From NCBI RefSeq assembly GCF_033963835.1, contig NZ_JAXBME010000012.1, positions 1 to 64,000 of the forward strand: DNA of 64,000 nt, in the 5' to 3' direction. This DNA is from Cytobacillus sp. IB215665 (lineage in GTDB: Bacteria; Bacillota; Bacilli; Bacillales; SM2101). Every line of letters begins with the position of its first letter. Position 1 is the first letter of the stretch. The notes beneath the pieces were generated by a model. The model was given only the letters and a program-made list of their open reading frames with translations. It was not told where the DNA came from and did no database searches. Position numbers and translations under genes: made by a program. This document shows positions 1 through 8,471 of the stretch, one piece after another.

Positions 1-37
1 TTTACAACGAGTAAAATTTCAACGGCTTTTTCATTTC

Positions 38-66
38 AGAGGTGGGTTTTGTCCCAGCCTCTTTTG
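38..66 (+). terminator. Terminator-like hairpin of an upstream gene
   Basis: AGAGGTGGG and CCCAGCCTCT form an imperfect stem around TTTTGT, followed by a T-rich run. It probably ends a plus-strand transcript that starts outside the window. The stem has a bulge, so confidence is limited. Confidence 0.4.
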
Positions 67-147
67 CTTTATATTTACTTGGTACTTCTTTATTAATGAT
101 TTTATTACAATAGATCAAAGCATATGAAAAGAGCTATATAAAAAGTA

Positions 148-465
148 CTATTTAGCAAATTTCACTGCAGTACCTGTAGCAACAACCATCATCATTCCAT
201 CTCTTAGTGTTTCAAAGTCTAAGTCTACAGCAATTACCGCATCAGCACCTAACTGCTTTGCTTTTCCTTCCATTTCAGCAATTGCCGCACGACGTCCTTC
301 AGCTAACTTACTCTCATATGTCCCACTTCTACCGCCAATGATGTCTGTTACACTTGCTAAAAAGTCTCGGACGACGTTAGCACCCATAATAGCCTCAGCT
401 GTGACGATACCTAAATACGATTCAATTTTCTTACCTTCTAACGAATTTGTTGTTGTTACAATCAT
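148..465 (-). CDS. YbjQ/UPF0145 family protein
   Basis: This 105-residue protein matches the UPF0145 (DUF74, YbjQ) family in length and pattern. It starts with [14 protein letters not shown], has the [11 protein letters not shown] segment, a central helix with [21 protein letters not shown], and the [12 protein letters not shown] strand. The family forms small pentameric rings and is sometimes called heavy-metal-binding, but its function is not established. The ATG is preceded by an AAGGAGG ribosome site. It stands alone, with no operon partner in view. Confidence 0.9.
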   Translation of the reverse strand: MIVTTTNSLEGKKIESYLGIVTAEAIMGANVVRDFLASVTDIIGGRSGTYESKLAEGRRAAIAEMEGKAKQLGADAVIAVDLDFETLRDGMMMVVATGTAVKFAK

Positions 466-844
466 TCATAATTCCTCCTTATAATGGAATCGTGATTTTG
501 AATTCCTATAATAATTAATACGATTAACTGCAAAAAGAGATTCATTTTTACTTCAACTTTTTTACTAAAGTTGTTTTGTCCTAAGAAATACATACTTATT
601 CAATTAGAGTTCAAAGCATTCTTACTTATAAAAAATGAGAACAAGCTGTTAAGCCTCCACTAGAAGTTCTAGTTAGAAGGTTACAAAAAGAGCATTCATA
701 AAGTTGTCATTAGATAGACTGAACGTATAGGTCATCATAAGGTAAAATATAGTAGAGAGATTTTGTGCTAAACAATGAAATATATTAAACTGCGAACTCT
801 GGTGGAAATATGCATATCATTCATAATGGGGGAGTGGAGCTAAT
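466..844. other. Intergenic region, no gene seen
   Basis: This 379-bp AT-rich stretch lies between divergent genes. I see no open frame with a ribosome site, no clear promoter and no copy of the dispersed repeat. It presumably carries the promoters of both flanking genes. Confidence 0.6.
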
Positions 845-1741
845 ATGAAGCACGCAAAGTTAATTAAGATGCTCGTTATACTTATTATAGTCTTATCATT
901 GATTTCGTCTGTTTATGGTGTTTTCTCAAATCAAGGACCAGGTCAGTTTGAATTTATGTCTGTACGTGGGGAAACAGTAACTGTACAAGGAAATGGGTTG
1001 TATCAATATGATTCTATATCCATAGCGTCACAGGCAATTGCACAAGATATCGTGACGATAGTAGTAGGTATTCCTTTACTTATTATATCTCTATATATGT
1101 CTAGGAAGGGACTATTAAAAGGTGATATTTTACTCACAGGTACTTTAGGGTATTTTTTATATACGTATACTTCGTATTCTTTTCTATCGATGTATAATCC
1201 ATTTTTTCTTATATATGTACTTTTGATGTCAGCGGCGTTTTTTGCATTTACACTCGCCATGACGTCATTTGATTTGAAAAAGCTAAGCTCTTCCGTTTTC
1301 GATAACCAGTTTCCCACAAAGTTTGTAGGTGGATTTTTATTATTCATAGGTGTAGCAGTTGGATTGATGTGGCTAGGTAGGATTGTGCCCGCTCTTATTG
1401 ACAATTCAATACCTATTGGCTTGGAACACTATAACACATTAGTGATACAAGCACTTGATCTTGGATTTCTTGTACCAATTTCAATTTTATCAGGTTATTT
1501 AGTACTACGAAAAAATTCTTTCGGTTATTTACTTGCATCAATCGTAACTGTTAAAGGAATCACAATGCTAACTGCAATTACAGGAATGATTATTAGTCAA
1601 TTATTATCAGGTGTCCACGTTAGTATTAGTGAGATTATACTATTTCCATTGTTTAACGTTGTAATCATATATTGTTTGTTTCTGATTTTGAAAAACATTG
1701 ATGAACAGATTAAGTTAGGACATCATTTATATTCTGAGTAA
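845..1741 (+). CDS. Unknown multi-pass membrane protein
   Basis: I do not recognise this 298-residue protein. It has about eight hydrophobic segments: an N-terminal one near residues 8-27, a loop with FSNQGPGQFEFMSVRGE that is probably outside the cell, then spans near 68-84, 98-112, 120-138, 160-182, 200-220, 228-250 and 262-282. It ends in a short charged tail. The ATG follows GGGGGAGTGG. No domain that would suggest a substrate is visible. A hairpin about 200 bp downstream could end its transcript. Confidence 0.75.
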   Translation: MKHAKLIKMLVILIIVLSLISSVYGVFSNQGPGQFEFMSVRGETVTVQGNGLYQYDSISIASQAIAQDIVTIVVGIPLLIISLYMSRKGLLKGDILLTGTLGYFLYTYTSYSFLSMYNPFFLIYVLLMSAAFFAFTLAMTSFDLKKLSSSVFDNQFPTKFVGGFLLFIGVAVGLMWLGRIVPALIDNSIPIGLEHYNTLVIQALDLGFLVPISILSGYLVLRKNSFGYLLASIVTVKGITMLTAITGMIISQLLSGVHVSISEIILFPLFNVVIIYCLFLILKNIDEQIKLGHHLYSE

Positions 1742-1936
1742 ACGAATGATATGGTAATGCTTTAAAATCTCAAGCTAGAAGATGAATGACGTAAGTACAA
1801 TGATCATCTATACTTCGAAACATGGTTGTACAACAATTTGAAAATCAACGTGATAATTTTGTAAAATTAGAATACGAAGCTATACAGAGTTTTCATCTAT
1901 CCAAGAAGAAAAAGTGCCACACATATGGAGTTGTTC

Positions 1937-1976
1937 AAACAGGTGGAGTACACTCTCCACCTGTTTAGATTTTAGT
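1937..1976 (+). terminator. Rho-independent terminator-like hairpin
   Basis: AAACAGGTGGAG pairs with CTCCACCTGTTT around a five-base loop and is followed by AGATTTTAGTTTTAT. The perfect 12-bp stem lies between the plus-strand membrane gene and the minus-strand genes that follow, and could serve both. Confidence 0.65.
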
Positions 1977-2022
1977 TTTATTGAACGAGCGCAATTAGTT
2001 TGAGACAACTCCTTATTGCTAG

Positions 2023-2181
2023 TCATCGAAAATCGTAGTTTCTTCCATTTTCACCATAATCCTTTGCTTCTTCAAGAATAATTTTCCGTTGATAACGTAT
2101 TTGATCGGATTCTAGCTTTTTATCCTCTGATTTCTTTTTCGACATTACTTCGTATATATACATTTTTTTATTTTTATTCAT
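2023..2181 (-). CDS. Unknown 52-residue charged protein
   Basis: This short frame begins MNKNKKMYIYEVMSKKKSED and ends in ENGRNYDFR. About half of its residues are charged. Its ATG overlaps the stop codon of the secreted-protein gene upstream in the sequence ATGA, which suggests translational coupling, and AGAGGT lies eight bases before the start. No membrane segment, signal peptide or known motif is visible. I do not recognise the family, and its product has no assigned role. Confidence 0.55.
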   Translation of the reverse strand: MNKNKKMYIYEVMSKKKSEDKKLESDQIRYQRKIILEEAKDYGENGRNYDFR

Positions 2182-2594
2182 ATTGATACCTCTTTCTGCA
2201 AATAAACTGATTCTAATAATGTGAATAATTCACTTTGATTAAGTTCATAGAGGTGGCGATCGTCAGGTGATTTGAAAACCCCATTATCTATAAGTATAGA
2301 TATCCCTAAATCTTGTATTGTCTCATGTATTGAACTTTCGTTTTCTTCGTCGACTGTATTCATTATTTTTTTCATTGTTTCAAGTGGAATATTATTAGCG
2401 TCAATATTTACCGCTGACATATTTGCATTAGATTGTTTTTTATCATCTTCATGTTTTGTCTCTTTGCTTGTTGTTTCAGAGTAAATAACTTTCGATGTGT
2501 CAGTTTGCTCTTCACTGTTTGCAAGTACATTGTTTGTAGTTAGTCCGCTCAATGTAATTGCACCTGCTAATGTTAAGGCTCTAAGTTTTTTCAT
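2178..2594 (-). CDS. Unknown secreted protein
   Basis: The 138-residue product begins with a typical Sec signal peptide, MKKLRALTLAGAITLSGL, with cleavage likely after VLA near residue 26. A low-complexity, Glu/Lys/Ser/Thr-rich linker follows (about 27-60), then a short C-terminal helical domain with TMKKIMNTVDEENESSIHE. The start is the ATG at 2594, because GGAGG lies eight bases before it; an in-frame start five codons upstream has no such site. No family is recognised. Its stop overlaps the start of the 52-residue gene. Confidence 0.7.
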   Translation of the reverse strand: MKKLRALTLAGAITLSGLTTNNVLANSEEQTDTSKVIYSETTSKETKHEDDKKQSNANMSAVNIDANNIPLETMKKIMNTVDEENESSIHETIQDLGISILIDNGVFKSPDDRHLYELNQSELFTLLESVYLQKEVSI

Positions 2595-2895
2595 TAAAAT
2601 TTCCTCCAAATTGTTTAGTATGATATGTTAATATACATATTTTTTTAAGAATGAATCATTGATTTGTGCTGCTCAATGCTGATTATTGTTCATAAAGCTT
2701 ATTAAAAAATGAGCATTGGTGTTTACTACCTTGACTAGATGTTAACAAAACAATATGTGATAAATGTGTTATAGCTTATGTATTTCTGTAAATTCATTTT
2801 TTCTTTAAAAAACTAAACGCTACATGATTGAAATTGATTTCTGTTTAATAGTGTAATAGAGTAGTTAGAAAATGAAACACAATATATATTTAGAT

Positions 2896-3024
2896 AAGTC
2901 TTTTGTTGCAAACTTTGTTACTATTTTTACTCTGAGACCTCAATAATTTTAAAAGTAGAAAAAATGCTCCTAACGTTAAGGCGTGTATGTGCTTATAACT
3001 AATGAAGAAACGAAAACAGCCTTG
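2896..3024 (+). repeat. Dispersed MITE-like repeat, copy 1
   Basis: The left part AAGTCTTTTGTTGCAAACTT and the segment AAACTTTGTTACTATTTTTAC match the family left end. The core GTAGAAAAAATGC and the right end ACGAAAACAGCCTT match the rest. It is a diverged copy of about 129 bp upstream of the aspartokinase gene. Confidence 0.7.
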
Positions 3025-3185
3025 GATAAAGGGATAGTAAACTCAAAAAAGGTGTAGTTAAACAATTTGGAATTTTTTATACTGACAAAAAAGGGTGAAA
3101 ATGTGGTAGTATAAAATATTATAAAAATTTAAACAAATTAATGCGTTAATGCAATGATTAACTTGATGGAAAGGTGTTAATGAAG

Positions 3186-4535
3186 ATGAAAGTGGCAAAA
3201 TTTGGTGGTAGTTCAGTAGCGAGTGCTGAGCAATTTAGAAAGGTAGCTTCAATAATAACAGCAGACGTACAGAGAAAGTTTGTCGTAGTTTCTGCTCCTG
3301 GCAAGAGGCATAAGGAAGATACTAAAATGACTGATATGCTAATTACACTAGCAGAAAAAGTTATAGAGAGAGACACGTATGAAGATGCTCAAGCTGCAAT
3401 TTTACAGCGATATGCTGAGATAGCTGCAGGTCTAGAGTTATCAAGTAATATTGTTTCAGAAATTGAAAAGAGTATTAAAAATGTAATTGAATCTTATCAA
3501 GATGATGATGAGCAATTTTTAGATAGAATAAAAGCGAGTGGTGAAGACAATAACGCAAAGCTAATGGCATATTATTTGGATCACTTAGGCTTTGAGGCAA
3601 ATTATGTTAATCCGAAAGAAGCAGGGATTATTGTGAGTGAGGAGCCGGGAAACGCAAATATTTTACCTGAATCATACGAAAATTTATACAAACTTAGGAA
3701 CAGAAGTGGATTTTTAATCATACCAGGTTTTTTTGGTTACTCTCCTAAAGGACAATTAGTTACATTCTCTAGAGGTGGATCAGATATAACTGGGGCTATT
3801 GTTGCGGCTGGCGTCCATGCAGATCTTTATGAAAACTTTACTGATGTTGATTCTATATATTGTGTAAATCCAAATATTGTTAATCAACCGAAAGACATAA
3901 AAGAATTATCATACCGTGAAATGCGTGAACTATCTTATGCTGGCTTTTCGGTCTTTCATGACGAGGCATTACAGCCAGTATTTAAGGCTAAAATACCGGT
4001 TTGTGTAAAGAATACGAATAATCCTGAAGCAGAAGGCACACTCATTTTATCTGAAAGAGAAATTGGTGAAAATCCAGTTGTTGGGATTGCTAGTGATACA
4101 GGGTTTTGTAGTATTTTTGTGAGTAAATTTTTAATGAATAGAGAAATAGGTTTTGGGAGAAGGTTGTTGCAAATTCTGGAAGATGAAGGTGTGTCGTATG
4201 AACATACTCCTTCGGGAATTGATAATATGTCAATAATATTACGCGAGCATCAGCTAGATGGATTAAAAGAAGATAAGTTGCTAGACAGAATTCAAACAGA
4301 ATTGCACGTAGACGATATATCTATTGAGAGAAATTTAGCTATGATTATGGTTGTTGGTGAAGGTATGAATCATAGTATAGGTATAGCCTCAAAAGCTACT
4401 GAAGCATTTGCTAAAGCTGAAGTGAATATTGAAATGATCAACCAAGGGTCTTCTGAGGTGAGCATGATGTTTGGGGTTAAAGCATCAGCTGTCGACAGAG
4501 CAGTACGCTCATTATATAAGAACTTTTACAAATAA
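3186..4535 (+). CDS. Aspartate kinase (YclM/ThrD-like)
   Basis: Aspartokinase phosphorylates L-aspartate in the first step to lysine, threonine and methionine. The 449-residue protein has the N-terminal signature KFGGSSVASAEQF, the kinase motifs PGFFGYSPKGQLVTFSRGG and FTDVDSIYCVNP, and two C-terminal ACT segments from about residue 305. Length and lack of an internal beta-subunit start fit the YclM (aspartokinase III) type rather than B. subtilis LysC. The ATG at 3186 is chosen because AAGGTG lies nine bases upstream. No lysine riboswitch is seen before it, which also fits the YclM class. Confidence 0.92.
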   Translation: MKVAKFGGSSVASAEQFRKVASIITADVQRKFVVVSAPGKRHKEDTKMTDMLITLAEKVIERDTYEDAQAAILQRYAEIAAGLELSSNIVSEIEKSIKNVIESYQDDDEQFLDRIKASGEDNNAKLMAYYLDHLGFEANYVNPKEAGIIVSEEPGNANILPESYENLYKLRNRSGFLIIPGFFGYSPKGQLVTFSRGGSDITGAIVAAGVHADLYENFTDVDSIYCVNPNIVNQPKDIKELSYREMRELSYAGFSVFHDEALQPVFKAKIPVCVKNTNNPEAEGTLILSEREIGENPVVGIASDTGFCSIFVSKFLMNREIGFGRRLLQILEDEGVSYEHTPSGIDNMSIILREHQLDGLKEDKLLDRIQTELHVDDISIERNLAMIMVVGEGMNHSIGIASKATEAFAKAEVNIEMINQGSSEVSMMFGVKASAVDRAVRSLYKNFYK

Positions 4536-4557
4536 AATATAATTAGCTGAAGTATCC

Positions 4558-4601
4558 GCTTACTTGTTCTTTAAAAGAATGAGTAAGCCTTATTTATTTT
4601 T
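4558..4601 (+). terminator. Terminator of the aspartokinase gene
   Basis: GCTTACTTGTTCTTT pairs with AAAGAATGAGTAAGC and is followed by CTTATTTATTTTT. It lies 23 bp after the stop codon. Confidence 0.7.
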
Positions 4602-4672
4602 AGAATAAAATTTGTATTGAATTGTTCTCTTTTTTACATATTTGAGCAGTTGCTTATGTTATATATGATTAT

Positions 4673-4700
4673 TACCATCTTTTCATAAGAAAAGATGGTA
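4673..4700. repeat. Perfect 12-bp inverted repeat
   Basis: TACCATCTTTTC and GAAAAGATGGTA are perfect inverted copies around ATAA. There is no T tail, so a terminator is unlikely. The arms resemble the GAAAAGATG core of the dispersed repeat found throughout the window. Confidence 0.55.
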
Positions 4701-4760
4701 GGAACAATAGTTTATTCATAATTAGCTCTTAGTACGAAAAAGCAAAAATTTAATAGGAAA
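4688..4760 (+). repeat. Dispersed repeat, right-half fragment
   Basis: AGAAAAGATGG followed about 40 bases later by CTTAGTACGAAAAAGCAAAA resembles the core and right half of the repeat family. The left end is missing and the match is weak. Confidence 0.35.
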
Positions 4761-4876
4761 ATAGTGATGGAAAAACCTCTTACATACAAAAGATACCTAA
4801 ATTTTATAGACAAAACTAACTGGAATTCTTTATTATTAAAGGTAGATATTACATTAAAGTAGCGTGGGGGGCTATC

Positions 4877-6574
4877 ATGAATTCAGTTGGAAAAAAGCTC
4901 ACATTATCATTTGCAGTTATAATAGTAGGATTGTTCTTTGTTGGAGGTCTAGGTATTTATCAACAACAACAAATGAATGAAAAAACAGAAAAAATCACGA
5001 CAAAGTGGTTGCCTAGTGTCGAATCAATTAATAAATTGAATTATATGAAGGAGCATTTATTCAGATTAGAACTTACATATATAAATAAACAAGAAAAAAA
5101 CATAATAAATAAAATGGATTATACGATTGAGAAAATAGGCGAAGAAATTGAGTTGTATCAAAATAAAGGTCTGTTAATTGAAGAAAATAGATTGTTTAGT
5201 GAATTTGTGTCATTGTGGGAAAAATACATCAACTTTCATTATGATTTTATCGATAGAATAGACGAGATGGGAGACAACCAGGATATCGATGAAATTAATG
5301 AAATGGTAAACACTGCTAGTAAAATTTTTAATAACACAAACGTATATATTGAGAAATTATTAGCCATTAACAAAGATGAAGCGATAAAAGCAAGCGAGGA
5401 AAGTACAGCTGTTTTTAAACAAATGAGATTGTTGGCAATTGTTGTATCGATAGCAATTATCGTAATAACAGTTATATTGTTACTTGTTTTAAGAAGAAGC
5501 ATAAAAAAACCATTATTACATGTATTGTATGGACTAGATAGTCTTGCAAAAGGAGATTTCTCGATAGATCCTTTACAAGTGAAAACTAAGGATGAAATTG
5601 GTAAGTTAGGTACTGCATTTAATGTAATGGGTAAGAACGTTGCAAATTTAATCCGCAGTGTGATAAAGAACGTTGAACAGGTTGCTGCATCCTCTCAACA
5701 ACTTACTGCAAGTGCTGAACAAACTAGTAGAGCTAGTGAACAAATTTCTAACGATATTCAAGAAATTACTAGTGGTGCAGAGCAGCAAATGACTGGTGCA
5801 AAAGAATCTTCAACTGCGATAAATGAGATTTCTAAAGGAATGACAGAGGTAACTGCTTCAATTCAATCAGTTGCACAAGCATCTGAAATTGCGAAAGAAA
5901 AAGCTACATCAGGATCAGCAGTCGTTACTCAAACAGTTGAACAGATGAATCTCGTTCACGATAAGGTAGAAGCAACCTCAATTGTCCTTGATGCATTTGG
6001 GGAAAAATCTAACCAAATTGGACAAATTGTCTCATTAATAACTGATATTGCTGAACAAACTAATTTATTGGCATTAAATGCAGCTATAGAGGCTGCTAGG
6101 GCTGGAGAGCATGGGCGTGGTTTTGCAGTAGTTGCTGATGAAGTTCGTAAACTCGCGGAGGAGTCTGGTCGTGCTGCTAACAAGATACATCACATTATAA
6201 ATGAAGTGCAAGTTGAATCTACGAAAGCAATTACAGCAATGAATGCTGGTACAAGTGCTGTTCGAGATGGGATAAACCTCGTCAACCAAACTGGTCAAGC
6301 GTTCAGTGAGATTGAATCTAGTATAAAGGGCATTGCAATTCAATCACTAGAAGTATCTACTGTCGTTGAACAAGTGAACACTAACGCTCAAAGTATTATA
6401 TCTGTAGTTGAACATACTTCATCGATTGCAGAACAAGCTGCTGCAAGTACACAACATGTTGCAGCGGCTGCTGAAGAACAAAATGCTACGATGGAGGAGG
6501 TAGCATCGTCTGCAGAAGCTTTAAGCCATTTAGCGATGGAACTTCAGGAGTCTATTAACCAATTTAAAGTATAA
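4877..6574 (+). CDS. Methyl-accepting chemotaxis protein
   Basis: This 565-residue receptor has a transmembrane helix near residues 9-27, an extracellular helical region (about 30-180) of four-helix-bundle type, a second helix near 183-206, a HAMP linker (about 207-260) and a cytoplasmic signalling coiled coil. The signalling tip is visible as [20 protein letters not shown] followed by [18 protein letters not shown]. It would sense a ligand outside and control CheA. The ligand cannot be read from the sequence. The gene stands alone and ends at a strong terminator. Confidence 0.95.
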   Translation: MNSVGKKLTLSFAVIIVGLFFVGGLGIYQQQQMNEKTEKITTKWLPSVESINKLNYMKEHLFRLELTYINKQEKNIINKMDYTIEKIGEEIELYQNKGLLIEENRLFSEFVSLWEKYINFHYDFIDRIDEMGDNQDIDEINEMVNTASKIFNNTNVYIEKLLAINKDEAIKASEESTAVFKQMRLLAIVVSIAIIVITVILLLVLRRSIKKPLLHVLYGLDSLAKGDFSIDPLQVKTKDEIGKLGTAFNVMGKNVANLIRSVIKNVEQVAASSQQLTASAEQTSRASEQISNDIQEITSGAEQQMTGAKESSTAINEISKGMTEVTASIQSVAQASEIAKEKATSGSAVVTQTVEQMNLVHDKVEATSIVLDAFGEKSNQIGQIVSLITDIAEQTNLLALNAAIEAARAGEHGRGFAVVADEVRKLAEESGRAANKIHHIINEVQVESTKAITAMNAGTSAVRDGINLVNQTGQAFSEIESSIKGIAIQSLEVSTVVEQVNTNAQSIISVVEHTSSIAEQAAASTQHVAAAAEEQNATMEEVASSAEALSHLAMELQESINQFKV

Positions 6575-6591
6575 GCTTAAATTCCAACAGG

Positions 6592-6619
6592 AAAGCTACT
6601 TAATTTGAGTAGCTTTTTT
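6592..6619 (+). terminator. Terminator of the chemoreceptor gene
   Basis: AAAGCTACT pairs with AGTAGCTTT, followed by T6, 18 bp after the stop codon. Confidence 0.85.
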
Positions 6620-6680
6620 GTGTTTGAACGCTACTTTTTACCTTGTTATCGCTATTAATATAGCAAAGGAGGTGAGAAGA

Positions 6681-6899
6681 TTGGCGCAAGCAATTATAAC
6701 TGATTCCCAATTACGGATTATTTACGATTTAGGCACTGATGAGGAAGGAAAGCAGATATTTCGAAATAAAAACTACAACAATGTAAAAACAACAGCAACA
6801 ACAGATGAACTCTATACTGCTGCTGAAGCAATCATTAGTCTTCAGGAAAATGCAGTGCATCGTGTTGAAAGAAACGACTCTCAACAACTAGTTCAATAA
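6681..6899 (+). CDS. DUF1659 protein
   Basis: The 72-residue product starts MAQAIITDSQLRIIYDLGTD and fits the DUF1659 family, small Bacillaceae proteins of unknown function. The start is the TTG at 6681, because AAAGGAGGTGA lies eight bases upstream; the frame stays open further upstream but runs into the preceding terminator. It is the first gene of a trio with DUF2922 and YvrJ, an arrangement found repeatedly in Bacillus genomes. No membrane segment is present. Confidence 0.85.
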   Translation: MAQAIITDSQLRIIYDLGTDEEGKQIFRNKNYNNVKTTATTDELYTAAEAIISLQENAVHRVERNDSQQLVQ

Positions 6900-6979
6900 T
6901 ATTAGCTTTAATTTAGTTTAGTAGATGATGACAATTGAGCATAATCAACCATTCATATTGTAATGAGGAGGTGTAAGTT

Positions 6980-7198
6980 TTGGCAAAAACTTTAGAGCTG
7001 AAGTTTGAGAATGAAGAAGGAAAAGTAGGTACAATCTTTATTGAAAACCCAACAGAACCAGTTGATACTACGCTTGTATCTTCAGTCATGGATACAATCC
7101 TTTCATCAGACGTATTCACTTCATCTGGTGGGGGATTTATTAGAAAAAAAGGTGCCCGTGTTGTAGAACGGAATGTAACAGACATTCAAATACTCTAA
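6980..7198 (+). CDS. DUF2922 protein
   Basis: The 72-residue product starts MAKTLELKFENEEGKVGTIF and matches DUF2922, the usual partner of DUF1659. It is predicted to be a small beta-rich cytosolic protein. The start is a TTG after GAGGAGGTG. It lies 80 bp after the DUF1659 gene with no terminator between them. The function is unknown. Confidence 0.85.
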   Translation: MAKTLELKFENEEGKVGTIFIENPTEPVDTTLVSSVMDTILSSDVFTSSGGGFIRKKGARVVERNVTDIQIL

Positions 7199-7346
7199 AA
7201 CCTGACTTAAGTTGAGTGTATTCACTAGGTTGCCCTGATGATTAATACGTTTAGGAAAATTATCAATCAGATATAGTGTTCATGTTGTATGGCGGTATAT
7301 TGATCATTTATTATGCTAACTTTTGTACATGAAGGGGGGAATTGGA

Positions 7347-7511
7347 ATGGATCAATGGCTCTCTTACGTTAGTGAAGTTGGCTTTCCCATTGTCATATCA
7401 TTTTATTTATTACACCGTATTGAAGTTAAGCTTGATGTTGTGATACGAACCATTAAAAGCTTACAAAATAATAGTGGAGATGAGTTTTTACCGAGTAAGA
7501 GAAGTAGCTAA
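7347..7511 (+). CDS. YvrJ family protein
   Basis: The 54-residue product MDQWLSYVSEVGFPIVISFY is followed by LLHRIEVKLDVVIRTIKSL, the pattern of the YvrJ family: one short membrane helix and an amphipathic segment. The ATG at 7347 follows AAGGGGGGA. YvrJ genes commonly follow DUF1659 and DUF2922 genes, as here. The role is not known; the layout suggests the three act together. Confidence 0.85.
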   Translation: MDQWLSYVSEVGFPIVISFYLLHRIEVKLDVVIRTIKSLQNNSGDEFLPSKRSS

Positions 7512-7532
7512 TTTATAATTTGATTCCGACTC

Positions 7533-7562
7533 AAGGTCCCACCTTTCTTGGTGGGACTTTTA
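7533..7562 (+). terminator. Terminator of the DUF1659-DUF2922-YvrJ cluster
   Basis: AAGGTCCCACC pairs with GGTGGGACTTTT around TTTCTT, 20 bp after the yvrJ stop. Its T run is short. Confidence 0.8.
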
Positions 7563-7671
7563 GAGTTAATTTTAACGAGTTTACTATCATTCAAGGAATG
7601 TATCATAGCTTCACCATTTTGACATTGATAATGGATGAAAAATATGTTAACATAGTTAATGTTTTTTAATG

Positions 7672-7828
7672 AAGGCTCTTTTTCGTACACTTCATTGTAT
7701 GAAATTACAACAACAAAACGAGGCCTTTATCAGTTGTCATCGTTTTATCGAGGGAAAGATGCCACGAAAATTTCGTTGTATACCTGTTTATTGTGTGAAA
7801 AATCAACAGTCATTGCGAAAACAGCCTT
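7672..7828 (+). repeat. Dispersed MITE-like repeat, copy 2 (full length)
   Basis: The copy begins AAGGCTCTTTTTCGTA and ends GCGAAAACAGCCTT. The core GGGAAAGATGCCACGAAAAT and GTTGTATACCTGTTTAT are present. AATG flanks both ends, a possible 4-bp target duplication. It ends about 30 bp before the next gene's ribosome site. Confidence 0.85.
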
Positions 7829-7867
7829 AATGAAACTAGGACAAACTCTAAAATTATGGAGGCCATC

Positions 7868-8191
7868 ATGAAAAAGGTAGGATATTTACTTATTAAGATG
7901 GTTGGGCTAGTAACATTTTTTACAGCATTTATTTTTAGTCTTGAAGATGTGTTAGAACATCAAACAACAATTTATGTAGGTATTGTTGTTTGGGTGTGCT
8001 GTGACATGTTAGCTAATTTTATAATCGAAAATAAATCGATAAAAAACAAATTGGTAGAGCTATCAACTATTTTAACTCTGTTTGTAATTGGACTTTTCGT
8101 TCCAAATTATTATTTCAAACTGTCCATACTATTAGCTATGGCGATAATAACATTTATGTTTAATAGAAAAGGTCAGTCTTCGATTGCATAA
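7868..8191 (+). CDS. Unknown small membrane protein
   Basis: The 107-residue product begins MKKVGYLLIKMVGLVTFF and has four predicted membrane helices, near residues 6-24, 33-50, 62-80 and 82-99. I do not recognise the family. The ATG at 7868 is preceded by GGAGG six bases upstream; an in-frame ATG four codons earlier lies on that ribosome site. A copy of the dispersed repeat lies directly upstream, so the promoter is probably within or near that repeat. Confidence 0.7.
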   Translation: MKKVGYLLIKMVGLVTFFTAFIFSLEDVLEHQTTIYVGIVVWVCCDMLANFIIENKSIKNKLVELSTILTLFVIGLFVPNYYFKLSILLAMAIITFMFNRKGQSSIA

Positions 8192-8208
8192 CGAGACTGT
8201 CTTTTTTT
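8174..8208 (+). terminator. Possible terminator overlapping a stop codon
   Basis: CAGTCT and AGACTG are separated by 14 bases and followed by TCTTTTTTT. The stem is short, so this is tentative. Confidence 0.45.
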
Positions 8209-8471
8209 AGGTTCCTTTTGATAACTTGAATACTATATTGATATAGTGAATTACATATTGCAAAGATATATCATAAAAATGCATGAAATTGGTGGATAAT
8301 ATTCTATAGATTTACTTTAGAGTAAAATTTTTATATGTCTAACAATCATAATTAGTACAACATGTAAGGAATTCTCATTAAATAATAGATTTTTCTGATT
8401 GATTAATTTATAATCTACAATTAGAATATTTTTTATGTTTACAATTGAAAGCTAATGGGGTGGAAAAACAG

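Noticed and set aside
1003-1404. 133-codon minus-strand frame inside the membrane protein gene
   Set aside because: It lies fully opposite a better gene with a ribosome site and membrane pattern; it has neither.
3025-3185. Lysine riboswitch before the aspartokinase gene
   Set aside because: The leader is short and AT-rich without the multi-stem pattern; the protein type also does not usually carry one.
4800-4870. Sigma-D flagellar promoter before the chemoreceptor gene
   Set aside because: A TAAA-like box is present, but I find no GCCGATAT-like -10 at the right distance.
7659-7871. 70-codon frame over the repeat at 7672
   Set aside because: It lies almost wholly within a copy of the dispersed repeat and is not preserved in other copies.
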